NCBI RefSeq assembly: GCF_040365005.1
Contig: NZ_BAABWV010000001.1
Span: 310,001-374,000 of the forward strand
Direction of reading: 5' to 3'
Source of the DNA: Antarcticimicrobium sp040365005
Lineage (GTDB): Bacteria > Pseudomonadota > Alphaproteobacteria > Rhodobacterales > Rhodobacteraceae
Length of the DNA: 64,000 nt
Position numbers and translations under genes: made by a program. This document shows, in pieces, positions 37,359 to 46,604 of the stretch (its first letter is position 1; the number at the start of each line of letters is the position of its first letter). The notes beneath the pieces are model-generated. The model was not told the origin of the DNA. It saw only the letters and a program-made list of their open reading frames with translations, and did not search any database.

Positions 37359-37385
37359 GATCCCGGGTCAAGTCCGGGGTGACAG
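37359..37385. repeat. Dispersed 27-bp intergenic repeat, copy 1
   Basis: The core CCCGGGTCAAGTCCGGG, extended to a TGACAG end, recurs at 39656-39682 with a single base difference. It can form a short hairpin. It belongs to the TGACAG-ended repeats also represented at 24734. Confidence 0.7.
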
Positions 37386-37421
37386 CTGCGCGGCGAGGTC
37401 CGAAGCGCGCGAAACGCGAAA

Positions 37422-37442
37422 GGCCGCCCCACCGGGACGGCC
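37422..37442 (-). terminator. Possible terminator hairpin after the ribbon-helix-helix-like gene
   Basis: GGCCGTCCC and GGGGCGGCC form a 9-bp stem on the minus strand (one G-U pair) with a 3-base loop, followed by only TTT. It lies 29 bases past the stop of the minus-strand gene. The T-run is weak. Confidence 0.45.
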
Positions 37443-37470
37443 CCTTGCCTCGCGCTCTGGCCTGAAGTCG

Positions 37471-38115
37471 TCAGGCGGCGGGCATTTCCAGCAGGGTGTA
37501 AGAGGAGATCACCTCTCCCTTGACCTGCGCGCGCATGATCTTGCCCGCAGCGTCCCGCTTGCTCTTGGCACCGACCGCGCGCTTGATCAGGCGGCCGAGT
37601 TGCTGGTTCAGCGCCACGTCGGCACGGGCGGCCTGCTTGGGCTTGTCCGCCGTATCCGCGACGGCGGCGGCGTACATCCCGGCGAAACCCGCGTCCGCAT
37701 GGGCGCGCTTGAGCACCTTGAGGATGAAATCCGCGTCAAAACCGCCCTCGGCCTGCATCTCTTGCGCCAGCTTGACCACATGATCGACCACGCTGCGCCG
37801 GGCCTTGAGCCGTGCCGCCAGCGGGTCGCCCTCGGGCGCGCTGTCGATGATGTGGGACTCGGCCAGTTTCTGCATGAAATGGCCCATGTCCATGCCCGCG
37901 GCCCTGGCTTGCGCCGCCAAGGCCCGGCGCACGTCGGTCTGCAGGGTCACAGTGATCTTGTTGGCCTGTTCGATACGCGCCATCCGCTCCTTGCGGCGGG
38001 CGCCCTTTCCGGCGGCAGCCGCTGCGGCCCCGGCCTTCTGGCCCGGTTTCTTGACGGCTTTTCCAGCACCCTTCTTGACCGGATTCTCGGCCACGACGTC
38101 CAACTTAGTTGCCAT
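37471..38115 (-). CDS. Hypothetical Ala/Lys-rich protein with ribbon-helix-helix-like segment
   Basis: The 214-residue product starts with a basic, low-complexity tail (VKKGAGKAVKKPGQKAGAAA) like those of histone-H1-type or phasin-like proteins. Residues 53-90 (NKITVTLQTDVRRALAAQAR, then AGMDMGHFMQKLAESHI) follow the strand-helix-helix pattern of Arc/CopG DNA-binding proteins. The rest is helical and basic. A DNA-binding role is therefore plausible but unproven. Its promoter region faces metY divergently. Confidence 0.7.
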   Translation of the reverse strand: MATKLDVVAENPVKKGAGKAVKKPGQKAGAAAAAAGKGARRKERMARIEQANKITVTLQTDVRRALAAQARAAGMDMGHFMQKLAESHIIDSAPEGDPLAARLKARRSVVDHVVKLAQEMQAEGGFDADFILKVLKRAHADAGFAGMYAAAVADTADKPKQAARADVALNQQLGRLIKRAVGAKSKRDAAGKIMRAQVKGEVISSYTLLEMPAA

Positions 38116-38290
38116 GTTTGAACTCCCTCATAACATACTGCGAAGGTATGTATGAAGACTCGGTGCGTCAACATATTTCCGCAGTATGATTAATGAGCTC
38201 CTGACCACCCCGGCCCAGGCCGACGCGGTTGCCACATCCCGGCCGATGCCCTATCGCTTGCTGCGATATTTTCTCCAGGAGGACCCCGAC

Positions 38291-39583
38291 ATGACCGATG
38301 CGCCGCAATACGGTTTCGACACGCTGCAGATCCACGCCGGGGCCCGACCCGACCCGGCCACAGGTGCCCGCCAGACGCCGATCTACCAGACCACGGCCTA
38401 TGTGTTCCGCGACGCCGAACATGCTGCCGCCCTCTTCAACCTGCAGGAGGTCGGCTATATCTATTCGCGCCTGACCAACCCCACCATCGCGGTGCTGCAG
38501 GAACGCATGGCCACGCTCGAGGGCGGTGCCGGAGCGGTCTGCTGCGCATCCGGGCATGCGGCGCAACTGATGGCCTTGTTCCCGCTGATGGCCCCGGGGC
38601 GGAACGTTGTCGCCTCGACCCGGCTCTATGGCGGAACGTTGACCCAGTTCAGCCAGACCATCAAGCGGTTCGGCTGGTCCGCCAAGTTCGTCGATTTCGA
38701 TGATCTCGACGCGGTCAAGGCCGCCGTGGACGAGGACACCCGCGCCATTTTCGGCGAGTCCATCGCCAACCCGGGCGGCTATGTCACCGACATCCCGGCG
38801 CTGGCCGAGATCGCCGATGCCGCCGGCCTTCCGCTGATCATCGACAACACCTCGGCCACCCCCTACCTGTGCCGGCCGATCGAACAGGGCGCCACGCTGG
38901 TGGTGCATTCGATGACCAAGTATCTCACCGGCAACGGCACCGTGATGGGCGGCGTGGTGGTTGATTCGGGCACCTTCGACTGGTCGGCCTCGGACAAGTT
39001 CCCCTCGCTCAGCGAACCCGAACCGGCCTATCACGGGCTGAAATTCCACGAAACCTTCGGCCCGCTGGCCTTTACCTTCCACGGCATCGCCGTGGGCCTG
39101 CGCGACCTTGGCATGACGCTGAACCCGCAGGCGGCGCATTACACGCTGATGGGAATCGAGACCCTGAGCCTGCGGATGCAGCGCCATTGCGAGAACGCGC
39201 AAAAGGTCGCCGAATGGCTTGAGGCCGATCCGCGCGTCGACGCCGTGACCTATGCGGGGCTGGCCTCGTCACCCTACCACGACCGCGCCGAGCGGCTGTT
39301 TCCCAAGGGCACCGGCGGGCTGTTCACCGTGGCGCTCAAGGGCGGCTATGACGCCTGCGTCAAGTTCGTTGACAGCCTGGAACTGTTCAGCCACGTCGCC
39401 AACCTGGGCGATACAAGGTCGCTGGTGATCCACTCGGCCTCGACCACGCACCGGCAACTGACGCCGGAACAGCAGGAGGCCGCCGGCGCCGGACCCAGCG
39501 TGGTGCGCATCTCGATCGGGATCGAGGACGCCGACGACCTGATCCGTGACCTCGACCAGGCGCTGAACAAGGCGGGCGCGTAA
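38291..39583 (+). CDS. metY: O-acetylhomoserine sulfhydrylase (aminocarboxypropyltransferase)
   Basis: This cytoplasmic PLP enzyme makes homocysteine from O-acetylhomoserine and sulfide, feeding methionine synthesis. The cofactor lysine is in VVHSMTKYLTGNG; the N-terminal YGFDTLQIHAGARPDPATGA and YSRLTNPT are standard for the family. The start at 38291 follows AGGAGG. The 430-residue length matches MetY rather than the shorter MetB/MetZ. It is followed by an intergenic region with repeats and convergent with the SIMPL gene. Its sulfide would come from the sulfite reductase encoded near 52 kb. Confidence 0.93.
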   Translation: MTDAPQYGFDTLQIHAGARPDPATGARQTPIYQTTAYVFRDAEHAAALFNLQEVGYIYSRLTNPTIAVLQERMATLEGGAGAVCCASGHAAQLMALFPLMAPGRNVVASTRLYGGTLTQFSQTIKRFGWSAKFVDFDDLDAVKAAVDEDTRAIFGESIANPGGYVTDIPALAEIADAAGLPLIIDNTSATPYLCRPIEQGATLVVHSMTKYLTGNGTVMGGVVVDSGTFDWSASDKFPSLSEPEPAYHGLKFHETFGPLAFTFHGIAVGLRDLGMTLNPQAAHYTLMGIETLSLRMQRHCENAQKVAEWLEADPRVDAVTYAGLASSPYHDRAERLFPKGTGGLFTVALKGGYDACVKFVDSLELFSHVANLGDTRSLVIHSASTTHRQLTPEQQEAAGAGPSVVRISIGIEDADDLIRDLDQALNKAGA

Positions 39584-39618
39584 CCCCGCCGCAGGCCTGC
39601 TCCGACGACCACCTGCCA

Positions 39619-39638
39619 CCCCGGCCAACGGGCCGGGG
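39619..39638 (+). terminator. Possible terminator hairpin after metY
   Basis: CCCCGGCC and GGCCGGGG make a perfect 8-bp stem with a 4-base loop, 35 bases after metY. Only CCTT follows, so termination would be weak or Rho-assisted. Confidence 0.4.
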
Positions 39639-39655
39639 CCTTCGGCGTCAGGACC

Positions 39656-39682
39656 GATCCCGGGTCAAGTCCGGGATGACAG
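39656..39682. repeat. Dispersed 27-bp intergenic repeat, copy 2
   Basis: This is almost identical to 37359-37385, with A instead of G before the TGACAG end. A related hairpin, ACCCCGGC...GCCGGGGT at 39726-39747 preceded by CTGTC, lies 44 bases on in the opposite orientation. Between the convergent genes metY and SIMPL (39584-39794) I see only these repeats. Confidence 0.7.
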
Positions 39683-39794
39683 AGGTTTGGCGCGCAGTTG
39701 GCAGCGTCCTTAACGTCCACCTGTCACCCCGGCCATCGAGCCGGGGTCTCCAATATCCCGGATCAGTTCTGCGAGGGCAGCGGCCTCAAGCTCC

Positions 39795-40493
39795 CTACTC
39801 CGCGATGGCGAACACCATCGCCACATTCGCCGTGATGGTCAGCTCTCCTGCCGCCACCGGCGCGCCGGCCGCGCTCATCCGCATCGCCATCTCGGCCATC
39901 GGCGCCACCGACCCGCCGCCATGCTCGTCGATCGACAGCACCGGTCCCAGGGTGACCCCCGCGGCCCCGGCCAACAGTTTCGCCCGATCCATCGCGTCAC
40001 TCACCGCGCGCTGCCGCGCCTCGTCCATGAGCGGCGCAGGATCCTGAAGACCGAAACGCAGCCCGTTGAAATCGTTGGCCCCGTCCTCGATCACCGCATC
40101 CAGGACACCCCCCAGCGCCGCCAGGTCGCGCACCCGCACGATCACCGTGTTCGAGGCGACGAAGCCGGTGATCCGCCGCCGGTCGCGGTCCGAGACCGAG
40201 CTGTCCGACCACAGCGGGTTCAGTGACAACTGCCGGGTCTGAAGATCGCGCGGCGCGATGCCCATCGCCGCCAGCCGCTCCAGTACCTTCGCCACCGCCT
40301 CCGAGGTGGCCTGCATGGCATCGCGCGCCTCCTTCGCCTCATGGGTCACGCCCAGCGTGATGGTCGCCATGTCCGGCGCGGCCTCGATCCGGCCCTCTCC
40401 GGCCACGGTGATACGGCGCTCGACCGGTTCGGCCCAGGCGGTGCCGGACAGCAGCGAACAGAACAGGACGGCGGTCAGGATTCGATGAAACAT
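39795..40493 (-). CDS. SIMPL (DUF541) domain periplasmic protein
   Basis: This is an exported protein of the SIMPL/DUF541 family, related to E. coli YggE and B. melitensis BP26; its biochemical role is not settled. The start at 40493 follows AAGGAG and gives a signal peptide ending AWA-EPV. The family core is visible as RRITVAGEGRIEAAPDMATI, then TRQLSLNPLW and AMDRAKLLAGAAGVTLGPVL. The 232-residue length is typical. The promoter region lies in 40494-40650, shared with the divergent large gene. Confidence 0.88.
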   Translation of the reverse strand: MFHRILTAVLFCSLLSGTAWAEPVERRITVAGEGRIEAAPDMATITLGVTHEAKEARDAMQATSEAVAKVLERLAAMGIAPRDLQTRQLSLNPLWSDSSVSDRDRRRITGFVASNTVIVRVRDLAALGGVLDAVIEDGANDFNGLRFGLQDPAPLMDEARQRAVSDAMDRAKLLAGAAGVTLGPVLSIDEHGGGSVAPMAEMAMRMSAAGAPVAAGELTITANVAMVFAIAE

Positions 40494-40650
40494 GGCAACA
40501 CTCCTTCTTTGCCGCCAAGATGCGCCGAGGGGTTCCGGATCGGCAAGATCCCGCCAAGTGTTTTTCTTTTCCTCGGCAACCTCCTGCTTTATGGTCCGGG
40601 CTCGGGCGTCACGTGCGCATGCAGGAACGGGTTGGGTAGTTTTCAGCAGT

Positions 40651-43335
40651 ATGAAACCGGGTTTCGCGCTCTCACTTTCGTTTGAGGGAATCTCTCTGTT
40701 GCACCGCGCCGCCGGCGGATGGCGTCGTGTCGGCGAGGTGTCTCTGGACGTTCCCGACCTGTCCGCCGCCCTGTCCGAGCTGCGCGACACGGCGCTGTTA
40801 CTTGAACCCGACGGCATCAGTTGCAAGCTGATCATTCCCAACGACCAGATCCGCTATCTCACGCTTGAAACCGGAAATACCGAGGGCGAGGCGCGCCGCG
40901 TTCTGGTGCGCGAGGCACTGGATGGGGCCACCCCCTATGCGGTGGATGACCTGTCCTTCGACATCTCGGTCGAGGGGCCGATGACCCATGTCGCCGCCGT
41001 CGCGCGCGAGACCCTGGCCGAGGCCGAGGGGTTTGCCGTCGAACACCAATTCAACCCGGTGAGCTTTGTCGCCATTCCCGGCGACCAGCCCTTTTTGGGC
41101 GAGCCGTTCTTCGGCGCTGCGGAAAACGCGGGAACGGCCGACGTCGAACCCGACGGCATCGCCGTGGTGGTGACCGGCCCCGCCGAGATCCCGCAGCCCG
41201 AGACCGCGCCCACCGAAACACCCGCTGACGATCCGACCGAGAGGAATATCTTTCTGGACGACGGGGACACGCCCACCGTGTCCGAGGAAGAGATCACCGG
41301 CGCCGAGACGCCCGACGAGGCGCCGGCAGCCCCGGAAACCGCCCCCGATCCCGAACCGGCCGCGCCCGACCCGGATGACAAGCCTGCTCCGCCCACCATC
41401 GGCTTTTCCAGCCGACGCGGCAAGGAGGGCGACAGCGCCGCGCCGGTGCTTTCCGGGGCCAGCCGCGATGCCCTGCCCGAAAGAGCGAAACCCGCCCCGG
41501 CCGTTTCCCGGCCCGACCCAGCGACAAAGCCCGCAGCCGCCGCCAGCCCAATCCCCACCCCGGTTTCGCCGCCCGCGTCGCCACCTATGCCGGATCCGTC
41601 GAAACGCGTCATCTCCGGGCCGGAGACAGCCGCCCCTGCGGCCTTGAGGGGCTCAGTCCTTCTGGGATCGGTCCGCACCCGCGCCAAGGCGCTTCTCGAG
41701 CGCCGCCAGTCGAGCAAGACCAACGCCCCATCGCCCGTCACGCCGCCCGCTGTCGGGCAAGGCGCGACCGTCATCGCCCCGCCGCCAGAGCAAACGCCGG
41801 TCGAGGCCGAGCGCATGACCGTGTTCGGCGCCCGCGCCACGCAACAGACCCGCGGCAAACCGCGCCATCTGGGCCTGATCCTCACCGCCGTCCTACTGTT
41901 GTTCCTCGCCGCCATGGCGGCCTGGGCGGCGCTGTTCACGCCCGAGCCGCTGGCCCGTCTCTTTGCCCCGAAGGACGCGCCCGGAATCGCCGGTCGCCCG
42001 GAGCCAGCCGCTGATCAGGATGCTGACCCGTCTGCCGAGATCGCCCCCCCTGAGGGGACGAATGCCACCGACAGGGACAGCGCCCCGGCGCCGGCACAGC
42101 CACCGATGACCAGCGCGCTGCCGCCGCCTGCCCCATCGGACACGATCGCAGCCCTTCCGCCCGACGCCACGGCCTTGCCCGACGCCGGCGACGGCGAGAC
42201 CGCCCCGACGCATCCTTTTGCGCCGCAGTCGCCCGCGCTTTCCGAAACCGACAGCGCCGTGCTCGAGGCCTTGCGCGGCGACCGCACCGTCCCCCTCTCC
42301 GAAGAAGAGACCGCAACGGACGAGGCCGCGCTTGATCCCGAGTTGGAACACGAGCCCGACCCGGATATGACCGCCGATCTTGCCGGTGCCGATACGGAAA
42401 CCTTCTACGCCGCCACCGGCATATGGCCCGCCGCCCCGGACACGCCCGAGGTCCCCGCGATCATCGACCTCGACGATCTCTACGTGGCCTCGATCGACCG
42501 GACCGACCTGTCACAAGACGCCGTCGCCCTGCCGGCAGCGCGTGATTTCGCCACCGATGCCTCGCTCAGCGGGGTCACGTCGCCCGCCGCCGCCGGCACC
42601 GCGTTCAACCTCGACACGCGCGGGTTGGTCACCGCCACGCCCGAGGGCGCCGTCACACCGGATGGATTCACTGTTTATCTCGGCCGCCCGCCGGTGGTGC
42701 CGCCAGCGACGCCGGCACGCCTCCCCGCCACCGATGACGCCGCGGTCGAGGCCGCGGCCCTGCGCCAGCGGCTGGCCGGGTTCCGACCCCGTCCACGCCC
42801 GACCGATCTGGTCGAACAGACCGAACGCACCCAACTTGGCGGTCGAAGCCGCGCGGAACTCAACCGGTTCCGACCGCGGGCCCGCCCGCGCAGTGCGCAA
42901 GACGACGCCACCGAAACCAGCGGCGGCGGTAAGGCCACACCGCAAGCGGTCGCCAGCGCGCTGGTTCCCAGGGCGCGGCCCGGCGATTTCCAGAAGATCG
43001 TCCGCAACTCTGCCCGCGCCTCCATCGGTATTCCCGAAAAGCCCACGGCTGCCGCGGCGGCGCCGGCCACGGTGGCGCCCAGCATCCCCTCCTCGGCCTC
43101 GGTCGCGCGGCAAGCAACCCTGAAGAACGAGATCAACCTGCGCCGGATCAACCTGATCGGCGTCTATGGCAACGCGTCGAACCGGCGCGCCCTGATCCGC
43201 CTGTCCAGCGGCCGCTACAAGAAGGTCAAGGTGGGCGACCGGATCGACGGCGGCAAGGTCGTGGCGATCGGCGAAGACCAGCTCCGCTACCAGAAGGGCG
43301 GACGCGACCACACCCTGAAGATGCCCAGCAGCTGA
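40651..43335 (+). CDS. Large single-pass protein with GspL/PilM-like N-terminus and GspC/PilP-like C-terminus
   Basis: This 894-residue protein is conserved in appearance but not functionally named; relatives are sometimes labelled as translation-factor-like, which the sequence does not support. Residues 1-150 resemble the cytoplasmic actin-like part of GspL/PilM (LEPDGISCKLIIPNDQIRYL). A long acidic Pro/Ala region follows, then a membrane helix near 406-428 (LILTAVLLLFLAAMAAWAAL). The periplasmic side is disordered with three RPRxRP-type motifs, the first at residue 711. It ends in a compact domain (LRRINLIGVYGNASNRRALI) like GspC or PilP. No secretin or pilin genes are near. A link between envelope and cytoplasm is inferred. 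Confidence 0.75.
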   Translation: MKPGFALSLSFEGISLLHRAAGGWRRVGEVSLDVPDLSAALSELRDTALLLEPDGISCKLIIPNDQIRYLTLETGNTEGEARRVLVREALDGATPYAVDDLSFDISVEGPMTHVAAVARETLAEAEGFAVEHQFNPVSFVAIPGDQPFLGEPFFGAAENAGTADVEPDGIAVVVTGPAEIPQPETAPTETPADDPTERNIFLDDGDTPTVSEEEITGAETPDEAPAAPETAPDPEPAAPDPDDKPAPPTIGFSSRRGKEGDSAAPVLSGASRDALPERAKPAPAVSRPDPATKPAAAASPIPTPVSPPASPPMPDPSKRVISGPETAAPAALRGSVLLGSVRTRAKALLERRQSSKTNAPSPVTPPAVGQGATVIAPPPEQTPVEAERMTVFGARATQQTRGKPRHLGLILTAVLLLFLAAMAAWAALFTPEPLARLFAPKDAPGIAGRPEPAADQDADPSAEIAPPEGTNATDRDSAPAPAQPPMTSALPPPAPSDTIAALPPDATALPDAGDGETAPTHPFAPQSPALSETDSAVLEALRGDRTVPLSEEETATDEAALDPELEHEPDPDMTADLAGADTETFYAATGIWPAAPDTPEVPAIIDLDDLYVASIDRTDLSQDAVALPAARDFATDASLSGVTSPAAAGTAFNLDTRGLVTATPEGAVTPDGFTVYLGRPPVVPPATPARLPATDDAAVEAAALRQRLAGFRPRPRPTDLVEQTERTQLGGRSRAELNRFRPRARPRSAQDDATETSGGGKATPQAVASALVPRARPGDFQKIVRNSARASIGIPEKPTAAAAAPATVAPSIPSSASVARQATLKNEINLRRINLIGVYGNASNRRALIRLSSGRYKKVKVGDRIDGGKVVAIGEDQLRYQKGGRDHTLKMPSS

Positions 43336-43369
43336 GCCACCGGCGCGATGCGCGGGGCACGGCGGCCAG

Positions 43370-43403
43370 AAAAAAACCGCGCGGACATTTCTGCCCGCGC
43401 GGT
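43370..43403 (-). terminator. Rho-independent terminator of the dctPQM operon
   Basis: On the minus strand ACCGCGCGG pairs with CCGCGCGGT over a 10-base loop, followed by a run of six to seven T residues. It lies 31 bases past the stop of the large permease and also faces the end of the plus-strand gene. Confidence 0.9.
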
Positions 43404-43433
43404 CCACTCGTTACCATGGCACTGGTCAACCCG

Positions 43434-44810
43434 TCACTTGGTGATGATCTCCGGCCCCATGAAGGTGGTGGGCAGCCAGGTGGAGAGCACCGGGATATAG
43501 GTCACCATGATCAGGAACACGAAGAGCACGGCGAGGAACGGAAGCGCCGCGCGCACCACCCGCATCATCGGCATCCCCGCCACCCCGGAGGTGACGAAGA
43601 GGTTGAGCCCCACCGGCGGCGTGATCATGCCGATCTCCATGTTCACCACCATGATGATGCCAAGGTGAATCGGGTCGATGCCCAGCTCGATGGCGATGGG
43701 AAAAACCAGCGGCGCCACGATCACGATCAGCCCCGAAGGTTCCATGAACTGACCGCCGATCAACAGGATCACGTTGACGATCACCAGGAACATCACCGCG
43801 CCGAACCCCGCGTTCAGCATCGCCGCCGCGATCTGCTGCGGGATCTGCTCGTCGGTCAGCACGTGCTTGAGGATCAGCGCGTTGGCGATGATGAACATCA
43901 GCGTGACCGTCAGCTTGCCTGCCTCGAACAGGGTGTCGCGGGTATCGCGGTGAAAGAACACCGTGATCAGCGCGATCGGCTTCTGGATCAGGCTGAGGTT
44001 GCGTTCCCCCTCTGGCCGCGCCAGCGGCCCCATGTCGCGATAGACGAAACTGGCGATGAAGAAGGCATAGACCGCCGCCACCGCCGCCGCCTCGGTCGGG
44101 GTGAAGATGCCGCCATAGATGCCGCCGAGGATGATGACGATCAGGAACAGGCCCCAGCCGGCTTCGGTGCCGGCCTCCATCACCTCTCCCCAGCCCTTCC
44201 ACTCGCCCTTGGGAAGGTTGCGCAACTTGGCGATCAGGTAGATCGTCAGCATCAGCATGGTGCCGGCCATCAGCCCTGGGATCACCCCAGCCAGGAACAT
44301 CCGCCCGACCGAAACATCCGTCGCGCTGGCATAGACCACCATCACGATGGAGGGCGGGATCAGGATGCCGAGCGTGCCCGCGTTGGCGATCACCCCGGCG
44401 GCGAAATCCTTGGAATAGCCGACCTCGCGCATCCCGGCGATGACGATCGAGCCGATGGCGACCACCGTCGCCGGGCTGGAGCCCGACAGCGCGGCGAACA
44501 GCATGCAGGCGAAGACCCCGGCAATCGCCAGCCCGCCGGGGAAATGCCCGACGATGGCGATGGAGAACCGGATGATCCGCCGCGCCACCCCACCGGTGGA
44601 CATGAAACTTGACGCCAGGATGAAGAAGGGGATCGCCAGCAGGGTGTAATGCCCCGCCATCGCCTGGAAAAAGCTTTGCGCGATGGAGGCGAGCGAGGTG
44701 TCGCTCAGCACCAGCAGGAACACGGTCGAGGCGAACCCGAGCGACACCGCGATCGGCACCCCGATCAGCATCAACCCCACGACCATGCCGAAGAGAATTG
44801 CAACTTCCAT
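43434..44810 (-). CDS. dctM: TRAP transporter large permease, C4-dicarboxylate type
   Basis: This is the large membrane subunit of the second TRAP system, which carries the transport pathway. The 458-residue product starts MEVAILFGMVVGLMLIGVPI and contains many hydrophobic segments with the conserved GTLGILIPPSIVMVVYA and NMEIGMITPPVGLNLF blocks. A hydrophilic loop of about 50 residues (ERNLSLIQKPIALI region) lies in the middle. It starts 3 bases after the dctQ stop and is followed by a terminator, so it ends the dctP-dctQ-dctM operon. Confidence 0.94.
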   Translation of the reverse strand: MEVAILFGMVVGLMLIGVPIAVSLGFASTVFLLVLSDTSLASIAQSFFQAMAGHYTLLAIPFFILASSFMSTGGVARRIIRFSIAIVGHFPGGLAIAGVFACMLFAALSGSSPATVVAIGSIVIAGMREVGYSKDFAAGVIANAGTLGILIPPSIVMVVYASATDVSVGRMFLAGVIPGLMAGTMLMLTIYLIAKLRNLPKGEWKGWGEVMEAGTEAGWGLFLIVIILGGIYGGIFTPTEAAAVAAVYAFFIASFVYRDMGPLARPEGERNLSLIQKPIALITVFFHRDTRDTLFEAGKLTVTLMFIIANALILKHVLTDEQIPQQIAAAMLNAGFGAVMFLVIVNVILLIGGQFMEPSGLIVIVAPLVFPIAIELGIDPIHLGIIMVVNMEIGMITPPVGLNLFVTSGVAGMPMMRVVRAALPFLAVLFVFLIMVTYIPVLSTWLPTTFMGPEIITK

Positions 44811-44813
44811 GGC

Positions 44814-45503
44814 TCAGCGCTCCCGGTTCATGTGGGCGACGTCCTCGATGGCGTCTTCGGCCTCGTGGCTCACGATCAGGTTCTCGTCCCGTCCGGTGGC
44901 GATCCGCCAGGTCGCCTGCACCACCCGGAACAGCAACAGCGCCATGCCGAAAGGCAGGATGAAATAAGGGATGAAGCGCGGGATCTTCTCGTATTCCTCA
45001 CCCTCGTTCATCAGCGGCTCGATCCACCGCAGCCACTCGGGCATCGGGATGTCGACCACCTCGTACCAGCCGCGGTAGCTGGTGCGTTTCATCTCCTCCA
45101 GCCCGGTCGGGAACCAGCGACCGGTGGTCCGCGGCAGGTTGGCGAAATTGGCCCAGTAGTCCCAGGCCCCCTTCAGCAGAAGCGCACCGTAGGCGATGAA
45201 CACCGCCGCCGCGACCAGCGCCAGGAATCGCCGCACCGGGGCCGAGAACAGGTTGATCACCGCGTCCACGCCCAAGTTGGCGGTGACCTTGACCGCATAG
45301 CTGACCCCGAACAGCACCAGCCAGGCGAACAGAAAGGTGGTTGCCTCCAGCCCCCAGATAATCCCGGTGTTGAAGCCATAACGCAGCACGACGTTGATGA
45401 AGGTGATGATCGTCATCAACCCGAGGATCACCGCGATGGCAGTCTCCTCGATTTCATTGACGACCCGGCCCAGAACCGAGTCCGATAGGTGGTGATCCGA
45501 CAT
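44814..45503 (-). CDS. dctQ: TRAP transporter small permease, C4-dicarboxylate type
   Basis: This is the small membrane subunit of the second TRAP system. The start at 45503 (MSDHHLSDSVLGRV) gives 229 residues, with helices near 25-42, 48-68, 85-108 and 180-198. Between the third and fourth helices there is an extra soluble insertion of about 60 residues (YWANFANLPRTTGRWFPTG), seen in the Rhodobacter-type DctQ. It lies 99 bases after the binding-protein gene. Confidence 0.92.
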   Translation of the reverse strand: MSDHHLSDSVLGRVVNEIEETAIAVILGLMTIITFINVVLRYGFNTGIIWGLEATTFLFAWLVLFGVSYAVKVTANLGVDAVINLFSAPVRRFLALVAAAVFIAYGALLLKGAWDYWANFANLPRTTGRWFPTGLEEMKRTSYRGWYEVVDIPMPEWLRWIEPLMNEGEEYEKIPRFIPYFILPFGMALLLFRVVQATWRIATGRDENLIVSHEAEDAIEDVAHMNRER

Positions 45504-45602
45504 GAGTGCCCCCGTTGCCCGACTGGTCGGGCCGATAGTGCCTGCGGACAGGACAGGCCCGGCCCCCGATCCAGGGGCCGGGCCCGGCATCCGCCATTGC
45601 GG

Positions 45603-46604
45603 TCAGTGCTTGGCGTTGATCGCCTGCGCGGCGTCGATGTTTTCCTGGCCGACATCGTCGGTGAACTCGGCCCACACCGGCTTCATCAGGTCGACCCAGG
45701 CCTGGCGCTGCTCCGGCGTCAGTTGGCGCACGACGCCGCCGGCATCGACGATGGCCTGCTTGGCCTCTTCGTTGACCTCGAACGACTGTGCGTTACGGGT
45801 ATCGGTCACCTCCTGAAGGATGGTGGCCAGTTGATCTCGCACGTCGTCGGGCAGGCTGTCCCACCAATCGACCGAGGTCACGACCATGTAGTCGAGCAGA
45901 CCGATATTGGCCTCGGTGACCCCGTCCTGCACCTCGAAAAACTTCTGGCCGTAGATGTTCGACCAGGTGTTCTGCTGCCCGTCGACAACGCCGGTCTGCA
46001 ACGCGCCATAAACCTCGGAAAAGGCCATCGGCTGCGGCGAGGCGCCCATCGCCTTCATCTGGGCCTTGAGCACGTCGGAGTTCTGCACCCGGAACTTCAG
46101 CCCCTTGGCGTCTTCCGGCACGATCAGCGGCTTGTTGGCCGAGATCTGCTTCAGCCCGTTATGCCAGAACTGCAGCCCCAGCAGGCCGCGGCGCACCATG
46201 GTTTCCTTCATCGCCCGGCCGGTGTCCGAATTCTGGAACTCGTCAACCGCGTCGATGTTCTTGAACATGAACGGCAGGTCGAAGATGCGGAACTTCTTGG
46301 TGAACTGTTCGAACTTCGACAGGCTCGGCGCGGCCAGTTGGACGTCGCCCTGCAGCATCGCCTCCAGCACCTGGTCGTCGTTGTAAAGCGTCGAGTTCGG
46401 GAAGACCTCCATGCAGGCCTTGCCGTCCATCTCCTCGTTCACCCGCTTTTGCAGCAGCGTCGCCGCGATCCCCTTGGGATGGCGGTCGGTATTGGTCACG
46501 TGGCTGAACTTGATGACGATCTCGCCGTCGTCACAGGCGGCAAAGGCCGCCGGGGCTCCAAGGCCCATCGCTATGGCAAGGCTTGCCACACCAAACAATT
46601 TCAT
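45603..46604 (-). CDS. dctP: TRAP C4-dicarboxylate-binding protein DctP
   Basis: This periplasmic receptor is likely to bind malate, succinate or fumarate. The start at 46604 gives a signal peptide ending AFA-ACD, and a GGGAGGAG site precedes it. Family motifs are IKFSHVTNTDRHPKG, NSTLYNDDQVLEAM, and GLKFRVQNSDVLKAQ with the conserved carboxylate-binding Arg, followed by NTWSNIYGQKFFEVQ. The 333-residue length matches Rhodobacter capsulatus DctP. The upstream gap (46605-46886) holds two palindromes next to the regulator gene dctD. Confidence 0.94.
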   Translation of the reverse strand: MKLFGVASLAIAMGLGAPAAFAACDDGEIVIKFSHVTNTDRHPKGIAATLLQKRVNEEMDGKACMEVFPNSTLYNDDQVLEAMLQGDVQLAAPSLSKFEQFTKKFRIFDLPFMFKNIDAVDEFQNSDTGRAMKETMVRRGLLGLQFWHNGLKQISANKPLIVPEDAKGLKFRVQNSDVLKAQMKAMGASPQPMAFSEVYGALQTGVVDGQQNTWSNIYGQKFFEVQDGVTEANIGLLDYMVVTSVDWWDSLPDDVRDQLATILQEVTDTRNAQSFEVNEEAKQAIVDAGGVVRQLTPEQRQAWVDLMKPVWAEFTDDVGQENIDAAQAINAKH

